From contig CAIXXM010000102.1 in NCBI GenBank assembly GCA_903923395.1, positions 37,439 through 101,438 of the forward strand: a stretch of 64,000 nt of DNA. The letters are read 5' to 3'. Below the pieces are notes generated by a model that saw nothing but the letters and a program-made list of their open reading frames with translations, was not told the DNA's origin and did no database searches. A program made the translations under genes and the position numbers. Below, in pieces: positions 53,460 to 62,792 of this stretch (positions are counted from its first letter, which is position 1; each line of letters starts with the position of its first letter). The DNA comes from an uncultured Acidobacteriia bacterium. Its GTDB lineage: Bacteria > Acidobacteriota > Terriglobia > Bryobacterales > Bryobacteraceae.

Positions 53460-56400
53460 TTACTTGAACTCCGGCAATCTGCCCGGCGTATAAGGTGCTC
53501 CCGCTGCTTCCAGTTGTTGCTCGATCTTCTTCAAATCCACATTCACCAGCGCCTTCAACTGATTCAACGCCTGGGTGAATTCCGCCGCGGCGATTTCGTA
53601 GTCTTTCCGCTGCGTGGCTGTGGGCTGGGAAGTCGACATCCGCTGGCTGCTGGAGATCACGCCGATCCGTTCAGAAATCGACGCCACCGTGTTCTCGCTG
53701 CGGGCGCGCAGTGCCGCGTCGCCGCGTAGCGAACGCAACACCTCATTGTTCTTCTTCTCCATGGCATTCGCAGCTTCGAGCAGCGCCGGTGACGCCGTGG
53801 GCGTCTCCACAATGGCACGCTTGATGGCTGCAATTGTGGTGCGGAGTCCGCTGGCCGTTTCGCTGGCCCCGGTGACTGCGCGTTCCAACTTCGCCACCTG
53901 ACGCTGGAAGGTGATCAACTGCGTCAACTCCTGCGGAGTGGCCGGAGCACCGGGCACACTCACCAGGAAGGTTTCACTGCCGGGGACCGGTGTGATCTTG
54001 CCTTCCGAGCGCAGCGCCATTGTCACCGTATACTTGCCCGGCATCACCAGCGGACCGGCGGGCGCGGGGCGGAAGTCATCATCCTCTTCCCCATCTGGAG
54101 AACCGGGGCGGGGCAGCACCGCGGCAGCCTCGCGAAGGTCCCACGCCACGCGGTGGAAGCCCGGCGTTGTGGTGGATGTCAATCGGCGCACCGTGCGGCC
54201 TTCGGCATCCGTAATGGTCAGCAGGACGGCTGGCGGTTCTTCTTCCGCTTCGGCACGAAGTTCGTCTGGGGTGGGGTATTTCACGGTGCCGGCCCGCTCC
54301 TGTTCCCGACGCTTTTCCGCCCGTGTCTTGGGGGCCGTCTTGATGAAGTACGTCAGCACGGCACCATAAGGCGGATTTTCCGCGTTGAAATACTGCTCAC
54401 CCTGCATGGATTTCGCCCGTCCGCCAATGGGCGAAGACTGCACATACATCGGGGTTTCGCGCACAGGAAACAGAGTTTCCTTCGCCAGTTTCTCCGGCGT
54501 CAGGTTGCGCAGCGGAGAGTAATCATCCAGCACGTAAATGCCGCGGCCGAAGGTGCCGACGATGAGGTCATCCAGGCGCTTGTGAATCGCAATGTCATGC
54601 ACGGCGATGGTGGGGAGTCCACTCTTGAGCTGGGTCCACTTATTGCCGCCATCAATGGTGAAATAGAGGCCGTATTCCGTACCTGCAAAAAGCAGGTTCG
54701 GGCTCTTGGGGTCTTCCGTGATTGCGTAAACGGCACCGTTGGCGGGCAGGTCGCCGCGGATGTTCCGCCACGTGTGGCCGCCATCGGTGCTCTTCATCAG
54801 ATAGGGGTTGAAGTCGCCATTCTGATGATTCTCAATCGATGAATAAACCGTGTTTGGATCATGCTGGGAAGCCACGATGCGGCTGATGTAAGAGTGCTCC
54901 GGCACGCCGGGGAAGTCATTCGATTTGCGCCAATGCGAACCGCCGTCTTCGGAGACCTGAATCCAGCCGTCGTCGGTGCCAACATAGAGCAGGCCTTCCT
55001 TCCTGGGCGATTCCGCGATGGATGAGATGTTGCTGTAGAAGGCGGTGGAAGTATTCTTCGCCACGGCATCCGGACCCCAGATCTTGCCCATCACAGGCAG
55101 AGCATTGCGGTCGATCTTCTGGGTGATATCCGGACTCACTGCCTTCCATGTGTTGCCCTTGTCATCACTGCGGTAAAGCTTCTGCGCACCGAAATAGAGG
55201 CGTGTGTGCGAGTGCGGACTGATGATGAGCGGGGAATCCCAGTTCCAGCGAAGCGGGTCCTCGCCCTTCTCCGCCTGTGGTTGAATCCCGGTGCGTTCGC
55301 CGGTCTTCTTGTCATAGCGGACGAGCACGCCATTCTGCAGTTCGGCATAAATCGTATCCGGGTCTTCGGGGTCCACGCGCGACGTGAAGCCGTCGCCGCC
55401 CTGCGTCACGAACCAGTCACTGTTGACAATGCCGGACATGCTGCGCGTGCGGGCCGGTCCGCCGACCGAGAAGTTATCCTGCGTGCCGCCATAGACGTTG
55501 TAGAAGGGCCAGTTGCCATCCACGGTGACATCATAGAACTGACCGAGGACGAGGTTGTTCTTGAAGATCCAGGTCGCAGCTTTGTCGTAAGTCTCATAGA
55601 CACCGCCATCGCAGCCGACGATGTAGTGATCCGGTTGCGCGGGGTCCACCCAGATGACGTGGTTGTCAGAGTGCTTGTTGCGTTCCCCGAGCGGTTTGAA
55701 GGTGCGCCCGCCATCGTCGGAAACAGACATGCGGACGTCCATGAAGTAGACGCGCTGGGGGTTGTGCGGGTCGGCATAGATGCGGCCGAAGTACATGCCG
55801 GCGAATTCCCGGGGGCTCATCAATTCCCAGCTGGAACCAAAATCCGTGGTGCGGAAGATCCCGCTCTTGCGGTTGGCAGCTTCGATGCTGGCGTAGACCA
55901 GACCGGGTTGTTTGGGCGAGCGGGAGAGAGTAATGCGGCCCATGTCATCGAAGGGTAGGCCGCTGCGGATCTTATTCCACGTGGCACCGGCATCGCTGGA
56001 TTTGTAGATCGCCGATTCGGGACCGCCATCAATCAGCGTCCAGAAATGGCGGCGGCGCTGGTAGGAAGCGGCGATGAGGACGTCGGGATGGGCGGGGTCG
56101 ATGACAACATCGGTGACGCCCGTGTTTTCGGAAATATTCAGCACTTGCTTCCAGGTCTTGCCGCCATCGGTGGTCTTGTAGAGTCCGCGTTCACCGCCGG
56201 GGCTCCACAGCGGACCCTGCGCGGCAACATACACAGTGTTGGAATCGCGGGGATCAATCGCGATGCGGCTGATGTGCTGCGACGTCTTGAGCCCGAGGTT
56301 CTTCCAGCTCTTCCCGCCATCCTCTGTCTTGTAAATGCCATCGCCGTAAGAAACACTGCGCTGACTGTTGGCTTCCCCGGTGCCGGCCCAGACCACGGCA

Positions 56401-56720
56401 GGGTTCTTCGGGTCCATGGCCAGCGCGCCGATTGAGTAGGAGCCTTCGTTGTCAAAGACAGGCGTCCAGGAAGCGCCGTTGTTGTTGGTTTTCCAAATAC
56501 CGCCGGAAGCTGCCGCGACGAAGTAGTGGGCCGGGTTGCCTGGTTCCACGGCAATATCGATGATGCGGCCGGAGATCATGGCCGGGCCGATGTTGCGGAA
56601 GCGGAGTCCGGAGAACGTGGCGGTCGACCAGGGGCCGGGGGCGGGTTTAGCGTCCTGCGCTGGAAGAACCGGGATGGTCAGGAACGAGAGAAGAATCCAA
56701 CAGCTAAGCAGACGGCGCAT
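53460..56720 (-). CDS. Secreted BNR-repeat (sortilin-like) protein
   Basis: A 1086-residue protein with signal peptide (LLSCWILLSFLTIPVLPAQ) and a large double propeller built of about ten Asp-box repeats: TNNNGASWT, TEDGGKSWK, TTDGGKTWK, SSDAGATWN, TTDFGSSWE, SDDGGRTFK, SDDKGNTWK, SEDGGSHWR, STDGGHTWR. The tail (about 800-1086) has a beta domain and helical coil. Families with this design include sialidases and Vps10-type binding proteins, and large acidobacterial/bacteroidete versions are often labelled glycosyl hydrolases without evidence. No catalytic Arg triad is clear. Probable outer-membrane or secreted binding protein. Confidence 0.88.
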   Translation of the reverse strand: MRRLLSCWILLSFLTIPVLPAQDAKPAPGPWSTATFSGLRFRNIGPAMISGRIIDIAVEPGNPAHYFVAAASGGIWKTNNNGASWTPVFDNEGSYSIGALAMDPKNPAVVWAGTGEANSQRSVSYGDGIYKTEDGGKSWKNLGLKTSQHISRIAIDPRDSNTVYVAAQGPLWSPGGERGLYKTTDGGKTWKQVLNISENTGVTDVVIDPAHPDVLIAASYQRRRHFWTLIDGGPESAIYKSSDAGATWNKIRSGLPFDDMGRITLSRSPKQPGLVYASIEAANRKSGIFRTTDFGSSWELMSPREFAGMYFGRIYADPHNPQRVYFMDVRMSVSDDGGRTFKPLGERNKHSDNHVIWVDPAQPDHYIVGCDGGVYETYDKAATWIFKNNLVLGQFYDVTVDGNWPFYNVYGGTQDNFSVGGPARTRSMSGIVNSDWFVTQGGDGFTSRVDPEDPDTIYAELQNGVLVRYDKKTGERTGIQPQAEKGEDPLRWNWDSPLIISPHSHTRLYFGAQKLYRSDDKGNTWKAVSPDITQKIDRNALPVMGKIWGPDAVAKNTSTAFYSNISSIAESPRKEGLLYVGTDDGWIQVSEDGGSHWRKSNDFPGVPEHSYISRIVASQHDPNTVYSSIENHQNGDFNPYLMKSTDGGHTWRNIRGDLPANGAVYAITEDPKSPNLLFAGTEYGLYFTIDGGNKWTQLKSGLPTIAVHDIAIHKRLDDLIVGTFGRGIYVLDDYSPLRNLTPEKLAKETLFPVRETPMYVQSSPIGGRAKSMQGEQYFNAENPPYGAVLTYFIKTAPKTRAEKRREQERAGTVKYPTPDELRAEAEEEPPAVLLTITDAEGRTVRRLTSTTTPGFHRVAWDLREAAAVLPRPGSPDGEEDDDFRPAPAGPLVMPGKYTVTMALRSEGKITPVPGSETFLVSVPGAPATPQELTQLITFQRQVAKLERAVTGASETASGLRTTIAAIKRAIVETPTASPALLEAANAMEKKNNEVLRSLRGDAALRARSENTVASISERIGVISSSQRMSTSQPTATQRKDYEIAAAEFTQALNQLKALVNVDLKKIEQQLEAAGAPYTPGRLPEFK

Positions 56721-56876
56721 GGCAACTCCAAAAGAATCAGTTATGTGTCAGTGTATCGAACGGTGGAAGTGTGTACCCGGGTGCTTTCCCTGACGCGGGA
56801 ATGACGCGGGCATAACGTTGCTTAACATTACCTTTCGGCCGCGGCGGGCGTTTCTTCTTACAGGAGTATGAAAAAC

Positions 56877-57890
56877 ATGAGAATTGACCACACGGTGCGG
56901 TTGCTGGTCCTGCTGTCTGCGGTGCCTTCTGTCTGGGCACAGAGTTCCACCGCGAAGATTGTAACTGCCGCGAACACGTTCTTAAGTGCTCTGGATGCCG
57001 GCCAGCGCCAAGCTGTGCAATACGCGTTCGATGATGAGCGGCAACGGGTGAAGTGGTCGAACTTTCCCACCGGGATGACCCCGCGCGGCGGCATCAACCT
57101 GAAGAGCATGACGGCCGCTCAAAGGACGGCTGCCATGGCCGTTGTGGCGGCTGCATTGAGTCCAAAAGGCTATGAGAAGGTCCTCCAGATTATGGAGGCG
57201 GATGAAACGCTCAAGGGCAATGAGCGCGGCAATCCGATGTTCGGCAAAGATCTCTACTACATCTCGTTCCTGGGCGCACCATCTTTGAAAGACCCTTGGA
57301 TGATCCAGTTCGGCGGCCATCATCTGGCGGTCAACATAACCATTGCGGGTGAGCAGGGCGTGCTCACGCCGACACTGACCGGCGCGCAGCCCTCGCTGTT
57401 TACGTCCAACGGGAAGACAGTGCGTCCTCTGGCCGGTGAAAGCGACAAGGCGATGGCGCTGCTGCATGCTCTCGATGAAGAGCAGAAGAAAAAGGCCATT
57501 CTCGGTTTCCGGCTTGCCGACCTTGTGCTGGGGCCGGGCAAGGATGGCCGCACCATTCAGCCTGAGGGTTTGAAGGGCGTAGAGATGACAGACAAGCAGC
57601 GCGCCATGATGCTCGATGTGATGTCGGAATGGGCGGGGATTGTTCACGAGAAGGCGGCAGCGGCGCGCATGGCCGAGTTGAAGGCGGAACTCAATGACAC
57701 CTGGTTTGCGTGGAGCGGACCTGTTACCGTGGAGCCCGGCAAGAATATCGCGGCTTACTATCGCATCCAGGGGCCTCATGTGGTGATCGAGTATGCGCCG
57801 CAGCGCATGGGCGGCGATGCTTCCCTGCACGTCCATACCATGTACCGCGACCCCACCAATGACTATGGAAAGAAGTTCTGGACGAAATGA
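56877..57890 (+). CDS. DUF3500 family exported protein
   Basis: About 337 residues. After a signal peptide (VRLLVLLSAVPSVWAQ) the sequence follows DUF3500: QAVQYAFDDERQRVKWSNFPTG, DLYYISFLGAP, WMIQFGGHHLAVNITI and LHVHTMYRDPTNDYG. The function is unknown. AGGAG is one base before ATG 56868 but 10 nt before ATG 56877, so 56877 is preferred. Its stop overlaps the next gene (ATGA), a pairing that also occurs in other genomes to my recollection. Confidence 0.88.
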   Translation: MRIDHTVRLLVLLSAVPSVWAQSSTAKIVTAANTFLSALDAGQRQAVQYAFDDERQRVKWSNFPTGMTPRGGINLKSMTAAQRTAAMAVVAAALSPKGYEKVLQIMEADETLKGNERGNPMFGKDLYYISFLGAPSLKDPWMIQFGGHHLAVNITIAGEQGVLTPTLTGAQPSLFTSNGKTVRPLAGESDKAMALLHALDEEQKKKAILGFRLADLVLGPGKDGRTIQPEGLKGVEMTDKQRAMMLDVMSEWAGIVHEKAAAARMAELKAELNDTWFAWSGPVTVEPGKNIAAYYRIQGPHVVIEYAPQRMGGDASLHVHTMYRDPTNDYGKKFWTK

Positions 57891-58549
57891 AACCGCTGGC
57901 CTTACTGTTGCTTGGTGCCGCGCTGGCCTTTCCCCACCGGCTGGATGAGTATCTGCAGGCGGTAATCTTCACCGTTGCGCAGGGCCGCGTGGAGGCAGAG
58001 ATGACCTTGACGCCGGGAGTGGCTGTGTTCCCCGTGCTGGTCAGGGAAATCGATGCGGACGGGGATGGCGTACTTACGGCGGAAGAGCAGCGCGGCTATG
58101 TGCAACAGATCCTGCGCGATATCTCACTGCGTGTGGATGGTACCCAGTTATTACCGGAGGTGAAGGCAGCCACCTTCCCTCCGGTGGAAGAGATGAAGAA
58201 TGGCCGCGGCGAAATTGTAATCACGTTCGCCGCCGGTTTGCCGCGCGGTGGTGCCAGACGGAAGATCACTTTTGAGAATCATCATCACAGCAGGATCGCG
58301 GCTTATCAAGTAAACGCTCTGGTGCCCCGCGATCCTGCGGTGCGGATTACCGCGCAGAAACGCAATGACAACCAATCGAGTTATGAGCTGGATTACGAGC
58401 AGGCGGGTGTTATGCCCAGTTATGAACTGGATAAGATTGCCGCGGGGTTCTTACTGCTTTCGGGAATAACTGCCTTCCGGCATTATCTGGGGCGCAGAAA
58501 GTTACTTCGGAAAACCATGGGTAACGCAATGCTCCGCCATGCAGAGTAA
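57887..58549 (+). CDS. HupE-like periplasmic domain protein with EF-hand-like loop
   Basis: A 220-residue protein: signal peptide, then HRLDEYLQAVIFTVAQGRVEAEMTLTPG, which is the N-terminal region of HupE/UreJ-type proteins, and a calcium-type loop IDADGDGVLTAEE. It lacks the six-helix HupE membrane part and has one helix near the end (AAGFLLLSGITAF). So it is either a short form or a truncated gene. It is translationally coupled to DUF3500. Confidence 0.7.
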   Translation: MKPLALLLLGAALAFPHRLDEYLQAVIFTVAQGRVEAEMTLTPGVAVFPVLVREIDADGDGVLTAEEQRGYVQQILRDISLRVDGTQLLPEVKAATFPPVEEMKNGRGEIVITFAAGLPRGGARRKITFENHHHSRIAAYQVNALVPRDPAVRITAQKRNDNQSSYELDYEQAGVMPSYELDKIAAGFLLLSGITAFRHYLGRRKLLRKTMGNAMLRHAE

Positions 58550-58568
58550 CCCGGAGGACTGGAGACTG

Positions 58569-58853
58569 TCACTCTTTTCGTTCCGAATGTCCCAGACCCA
58601 TTTCCGGCGCAATCACGTCCCTCACCCGCTGCTTCAATTCCTTGATCTCCGGGAAGCCGCCATCGCTCGCGCGTGACCACACTGTTTGCCCGGCGGCGCG
58701 GATCTCAAAGACGCCGCCTTGCCCCGGCAGCAACGCGACTTCACCCAGCTCAGCCTGGAAAGTAGTCAGTAACTCCTGTGCCATCCAGGCTGCCCGCAAC
58801 AGCCAGCGGCACTGGGTGCAGTATTCGATCTCGATGCGGGGTTTGGCGCTCAA
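58569..58853 (-). CDS. SelW/Rdx-family thioredoxin-like protein
   Basis: A 94-residue protein with the SelT/SelW/SelH fold and CxxC motif (EIEYCTQCRW), then LPGQGGVFEIRA and SDGGFPEIKELKQRVRD. The selenocysteine of animal SelW is Cys here. A redox role is inferred. Its ATG overlaps the stop of the S4 gene (ATGA). Confidence 0.93.
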   Translation of the reverse strand: MSAKPRIEIEYCTQCRWLLRAAWMAQELLTTFQAELGEVALLPGQGGVFEIRAAGQTVWSRASDGGFPEIKELKQRVRDVIAPEMGLGHSERKE

Positions 58854-59236
58854 CGCCGCCCCCGGAAGCGGTCCAGTTCGCGGCGGTTTCGTCCGGTGGG
58901 ACGGCCTTCCGGCAGTGCCTCAAATTGCTGCATCATTTTGCGCTCTTCTTCTGCTTTCGCTCGCGCTTCACGGCTTGCATCGGTTTCCCGATAAAGCGCT
59001 TGGGCCGTGGCGGCCGGTCCGCGGAGTTCACTCAACTCCAGAACTTCCACCGTGTAGACCCCCGAGTCATTCTTGATCTGAATGAGATCGCCCACGTGGA
59101 CTTCGCGGGCGGCCTTGGCGGGTTGGCCGTTTGACTGGATACGGCCCAGTTCACAGGCATGTGAGGCGATCGCCCGGGTCTTGAAGAACCGGGCTGCCCA
59201 GAGCCATTTGTCCATGCGGAGGCGCGTAATCTGCAC
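58850..59236 (-). CDS. S4-domain RNA-binding protein (Hsp15-like)
   Basis: A 128-residue protein: RMDKWLWAARFFKTRAIAS and GRIQSNGQPAKAAREVHVGDLIQI are the S4 fold of Hsp15, which binds stalled 50S subunits. The tail is basic and ends in RRELDRFRGRR. It starts at ATG 59236 (or 59215) and is coupled to the SelW-like gene downstream. Confidence 0.93.
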   Translation of the reverse strand: MQITRLRMDKWLWAARFFKTRAIASHACELGRIQSNGQPAKAAREVHVGDLIQIKNDSGVYTVEVLELSELRGPAATAQALYRETDASREARAKAEEERKMMQQFEALPEGRPTGRNRRELDRFRGRR

Positions 59237-59260
59237 CCCTTTATTTTGCTTGATGAGGCA

Positions 59261-60064
59261 TTACGCGGCGGGCACGATCGGAAAGAGCAGCGCCGGTTCG
59301 CTTCGGTCCGTCCCCCGCCGTACCGGTGGCTTGGTGTTGCCGGAGAGATAAACAGCTGCCAAAGACGGGACCTCCCGCGCCCCATTGCGGAGGCCCAGCA
59401 GAGCCAGTTCATACCGGTCTGAAACGCCGAGTTTGTCGAACAGTCGTGACAGATAGACCTTCACAGTGCCTTCACCAATGCCCAGTTGCCAGGCGATTTC
59501 CTTATTTGCCAGGCCTTCGGCAACACGGCGGAGCAGTTCAGATTCGCGGGGGGTCAGGTTGCAGCGGCGTGCATGGGACAACACACGGGCCGTTTCATCC
59601 GGATAGTAGCGGCGGCCATCGAGAACGGTGGAAAGTGCCGTAGCGATTTCCTCATCTGAAGGCGAGCCGGAAAGCAGCGCGGAGACTCCTGCGTCCAACA
59701 ATTGCAGGAAGCGCTCCGGCAAGTTGGAGTACATGCAGACCATCACCTGCACATACGGGTAACGCCGCTTCAGGACGGAGATCATCGCAGCGTCAGCGTG
59801 AATCTCCTCCAGGAGCAGCAATTCCGGCCGCGCGTTCGTTACTGCCTCAAGCAAGCCGCCTGGCGTTGGAGGCGATACACGCACCTCCACACTTGGCTCC
59901 AGCGCGCCACGCAGCCCCCGCGCGAACACGCCGCTCGACGTATACAGCAGCAGCGTTGGCTTCAGCCCCATCGCAAACGTCATCTCTCCACTTTGCTCCG
60001 TTCCGGGTCTCTGATAAGAAGATCGGTGGAACGGGTAAATACCTTTAGCCTCAATACCAAGCAT
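59261..60064 (-). CDS. LuxR-type regulator with degenerate receiver domain
   Basis: A 267-residue regulator. The N-terminal half has a receiver-like fold (LLLYTSSGVFARGLRGAL; PELLLLEEIHADAAM; VQVMVCMYSNLPERF), but the phospho-acceptor Asp is replaced by Glu-Glu (LLLLEEI), so it may not be phosphorylated. The C-terminal LuxR helix-turn-helix is LTPRESELLRRVAEG followed by EIAWQLGIGEGTVKVYLSRL. ATG 60064 has GGAGG eight bases before. Target genes are unknown. Confidence 0.9.
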   Translation of the reverse strand: MLGIEAKGIYPFHRSSYQRPGTEQSGEMTFAMGLKPTLLLYTSSGVFARGLRGALEPSVEVRVSPPTPGGLLEAVTNARPELLLLEEIHADAAMISVLKRRYPYVQVMVCMYSNLPERFLQLLDAGVSALLSGSPSDEEIATALSTVLDGRRYYPDETARVLSHARRCNLTPRESELLRRVAEGLANKEIAWQLGIGEGTVKVYLSRLFDKLGVSDRYELALLGLRNGAREVPSLAAVYLSGNTKPPVRRGTDRSEPALLFPIVPAA

Positions 60065-60130
60065 TTTTTGTTATCCTCCGTGCTGGCACAACTTGCTAAC
60101 TAGTGTTCAGGCCGGATCAGGACGTTTCAG

Positions 60131-60904
60131 ATGAATTCCACAAAGAATGATTTCGTACAGTTGCAGGGAAGTTGGCTCATCCAAAGCCTTCATTTAGAGG
60201 GGAAGGAAATGCCTCCGGGTGGCGCCTCCCTCGCGATTGCGGGCAACCGCTTTGAGGCCGCTTCGATGGGTGCCACCTACGCCGGAACGCTGGAACTCGA
60301 TGCTTCCCGCGAGCCGAAGATTTTCGACCTGGTTTTCACTGCCGGCCCGGAGCAGGGGAATCGTGCGCTGGGAATCTACCGGCTGGAGGGTGATATGTGG
60401 ACCATTTGCCTCACCGTGACGGCCAAGACTCGCCCGGCGGAGTTTTCGGCTCCCGCCGGGTCGGGTCTGGCACTGGAAGTTCTGTCCAGAGGCGTGCCGG
60501 TGCCGGTTGCCCCGGCGGTTGCATCGTTCCCCCATCCCGCGATCCCTGATCCGGACATCGAAGGCGAATGGCAAATGCTCACTTGTCTGCGCAGTGGTGA
60601 ACCGTTGGAGCAGCGGATGCTGAACAGCGGCATTCGCCAGGCAGACGCCAGGCAAGTGACGGTTCATTTCGGCAGCCATCTGTTCTCAAGAGCGCTTTAC
60701 ACAACAGACCGCCGGGCGAAGCCACGAACCATCGACTATCTGCATACAGAGGGTGCTCTCGCCGGACAAATGCAACTGGGCATCTACCGCATAGAGGCGG
60801 GAATCCTGACGCATTGTTTTGCCAGCCCGGGTGATGCCCGGCCCGCTGCCTTCGAAAGTTTGCCGGGCGACGGCCGCACGCTGGCCACGTGGAAACGAAA
60901 ATGA
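60131..60904 (+). CDS. Two-domain TIGR03067 protein
   Basis: A 257-residue cytosolic protein with two copies of the TIGR03067 domain, one at about 8-120 (LQGSWLIQSLHLEGKEMPPG; LDASREPKIFDLVF; GIYRLEGDMWTICL) and one at about 140-255 (IEGEWQMLTCLRSGEPLE; GIYRIEAGILTHCF; RPAAFES). The domain occurs in planctomycete and acidobacterial genomes; its function is unknown. It lies on its own between oppositely oriented genes. Confidence 0.85.
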   Translation: MNSTKNDFVQLQGSWLIQSLHLEGKEMPPGGASLAIAGNRFEAASMGATYAGTLELDASREPKIFDLVFTAGPEQGNRALGIYRLEGDMWTICLTVTAKTRPAEFSAPAGSGLALEVLSRGVPVPVAPAVASFPHPAIPDPDIEGEWQMLTCLRSGEPLEQRMLNSGIRQADARQVTVHFGSHLFSRALYTTDRRAKPRTIDYLHTEGALAGQMQLGIYRIEAGILTHCFASPGDARPAAFESLPGDGRTLATWKRK

Positions 60905-60914
60905 TGACGCGGAA

Positions 60915-61751
60915 CTATTGCTGGCTTTTTGACCGCAGTAATTCCATCAGGTCATCGATCTTGTCATCGAGTAAGTGCACCTTCTTCGAAAGGCCCTGGA
61001 TCTCGCTTTCTGCCCGTTTATTCACTTCGAAATCCAGTTCGCTGCGAAGGCGGTCTTTGGTGTCCTGCCGGTTCTGGCTCATCATGATGACCGGTGCCTG
61101 AATGGCTGCCAGCATGGAGAGAAACAGGTTCAGCAGGATGAACGGATACGGGTCCCAAGCCTTTTTATCGAGCCAGATATTAACGCCCGCATAGACGATG
61201 AGAACCACGGAAAACGCAATGATGAACCGCCAGGAGCCGCCGAACCGTGCAACCTCATCCGCGAGATGATCGCCCAGTGTGGCCTCTTCTTCGATGATCT
61301 CGTTCGGACTGCGCGCCGCACGCTGACGTACCAATGTCTGTGAGGTGTGGAACTGGCGCCCCAGCACAGTCAGAAGATCCAGGCCGGCATGCGGCTTCCG
61401 TGTCAGCAGTTCGAGAATGTCACTGCGGTCGAACTCAATGCAGTCAGACCCCTCCAGAGCAATGGCGGCGGTCTGATGAGTACTTTGTTCGATCATCGAG
61501 GCGAAGCCAAAGAACTCACCCGGTTGCGGTTCATCGACCAGTAATTCCTGCTGGTCTTCGTCCACGGTTGTAACATGAACGTGACCTTCGATCAGGATGT
61601 AACTCTTCTCACCGGGGTCGCCAATCTTATAGATTTTCTGGTTTCTGGCAAAGTGTCTATGTTCCACCTGCTGGGCCAGAATGGCGGCTTCGTCATCGTC
61701 CAGTAACGCAAACAGGGGGACATTCCGAAGTATCTTTGGATCACAAGGCAT
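60915..61751 (-). CDS. Cyclic-nucleotide-binding protein with DUF1003 membrane domain
   Basis: A 278-residue protein. CNB domain at about 10-125 (YKIGDPGEKSYILIEGHVHV; PGEFFGFASMIEQSTHQTAAIAL), then DUF1003 at about 165-255 with two helices (IIAFSVVLIVYAGVNIWLDK; PFILLNLFLSMLAAIQAPVI) and MMSQNRQDTKDRLRSELDF. The helical tail is a short coiled coil. It probably senses a nucleotide at the membrane; the effect is unknown. Confidence 0.93.
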   Translation of the reverse strand: MPCDPKILRNVPLFALLDDDEAAILAQQVEHRHFARNQKIYKIGDPGEKSYILIEGHVHVTTVDEDQQELLVDEPQPGEFFGFASMIEQSTHQTAAIALEGSDCIEFDRSDILELLTRKPHAGLDLLTVLGRQFHTSQTLVRQRAARSPNEIIEEEATLGDHLADEVARFGGSWRFIIAFSVVLIVYAGVNIWLDKKAWDPYPFILLNLFLSMLAAIQAPVIMMSQNRQDTKDRLRSELDFEVNKRAESEIQGLSKKVHLLDDKIDDLMELLRSKSQQ

Positions 61752-61794
61752 ACCCCGTTAGCATTCCACAAAACGGATCTCTTGTGGGAAAGAA

Positions 61795-62673
61795 TCAGAT
61801 GCCCTTGGTCAGCCGGATGCCACCGTTGGAGGTGGAGAGCTCAATGGTGGGTCCGCCAGTGCCGATGGTTCCACTCAGGTGGGATTTCTTGCGCCCGTCG
61901 GAGGTGGCAGCCACATCGAAATCGCTCTGGATGGAGTTATTCGAAGTATCCGCTTTGATTCTTGCCGCGGATGATTCCGGCATGTGCAATGTGATCGAAC
62001 TATTGCTCGTGTGGGCGCGAATATCGTGCTTCGGTGCCTGGCCCAAATCGAGCGTGATGGAGCCATTGCTGCTGGAGGCCCGGATGGGTGCGGAAGCTGC
62101 GGAATGAATCTTGATGCTGCTGTTGGAGGTCTCTGCTTCAACGGCAGCTTCAGCATGCTCCACGTTGATGTGTCCGTTCGAAGAACGAAGCACCAGAGGA
62201 CCATGCACGGAGTTCATATCGATCCCGCCGTTGGATGTCTTGACTCTCGGTGCAGCCGCGACATCGGTGACTGTGACCGACCCATTGGAGGTGACAACTC
62301 GGTCGAGCTCCGCGGTCTTCGGCATTTTCACCGTCAATCTCGCGCCCATGTTGCCTCTCAGTTCTGACGGCCGGATCGCGCGGACCTCCACACGGTCAGC
62401 ATCATTGTGCGTCTCAATACGGAGGCGCTCCAGCAGTTCCTTTGTCGCCGCGTATTTGGTGCCGGAAATTTCCACGCGGTTCTGGTCCCAGCCTTCCACT
62501 TCAATGGCACCGTTGAAGCTGTCCAGGCTGACTCGTCCTTTGGGGGACAGGTCAAAGGAGTAATGGAATTCCGCGCGCTCCCGTGCCACATCAAAGTCGC
62601 TGATGACGCATCCTCCCAAAGGGAGCAGGGCGGCACAGAGCAGTAGCACTGAGATTTGAGGAGTTGTTTTCAT
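61795..62673 (-). CDS. DUF4097 beta-strand-repeat lipoprotein
   Basis: A 292-residue protein with lipobox LLPLGGC and eight or so repeats of an S-N-G/S turn before a strand: VTSNGSVTV, KTSNGGIDM, RSSNGHINV, ETSNSSIKI, SSSNGSITL, HTSNSSITL, DTSNNSIQS and STSNGGIRL. That is the DUF4097 parallel beta-helix. The function is unknown, perhaps a binding scaffold at the membrane. The start ATG at 62673 is divergent from the next gene. Confidence 0.9.
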   Translation of the reverse strand: MKTTPQISVLLLCAALLPLGGCVISDFDVARERAEFHYSFDLSPKGRVSLDSFNGAIEVEGWDQNRVEISGTKYAATKELLERLRIETHNDADRVEVRAIRPSELRGNMGARLTVKMPKTAELDRVVTSNGSVTVTDVAAAPRVKTSNGGIDMNSVHGPLVLRSSNGHINVEHAEAAVEAETSNSSIKIHSAASAPIRASSSNGSITLDLGQAPKHDIRAHTSNSSITLHMPESSAARIKADTSNNSIQSDFDVAATSDGRKKSHLSGTIGTGGPTIELSTSNGGIRLTKGI

Positions 62674-62792
62674 GGCGGCGTCTTCGTTGCAAGAGATACG
62701 TTTTGAATCCTGTTGCGGTTCTGAAATTCTTACAGATTGCTTTCCGAATCCGATTTCACTGGTTCGACATCTCCGAAGCAGACCGGATCGCA

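Noticed and set aside
58569..58853. Possible selenoprotein in the SelW-like gene
   Set aside because: The motif has Cys in both positions and there is no in-frame TGA.
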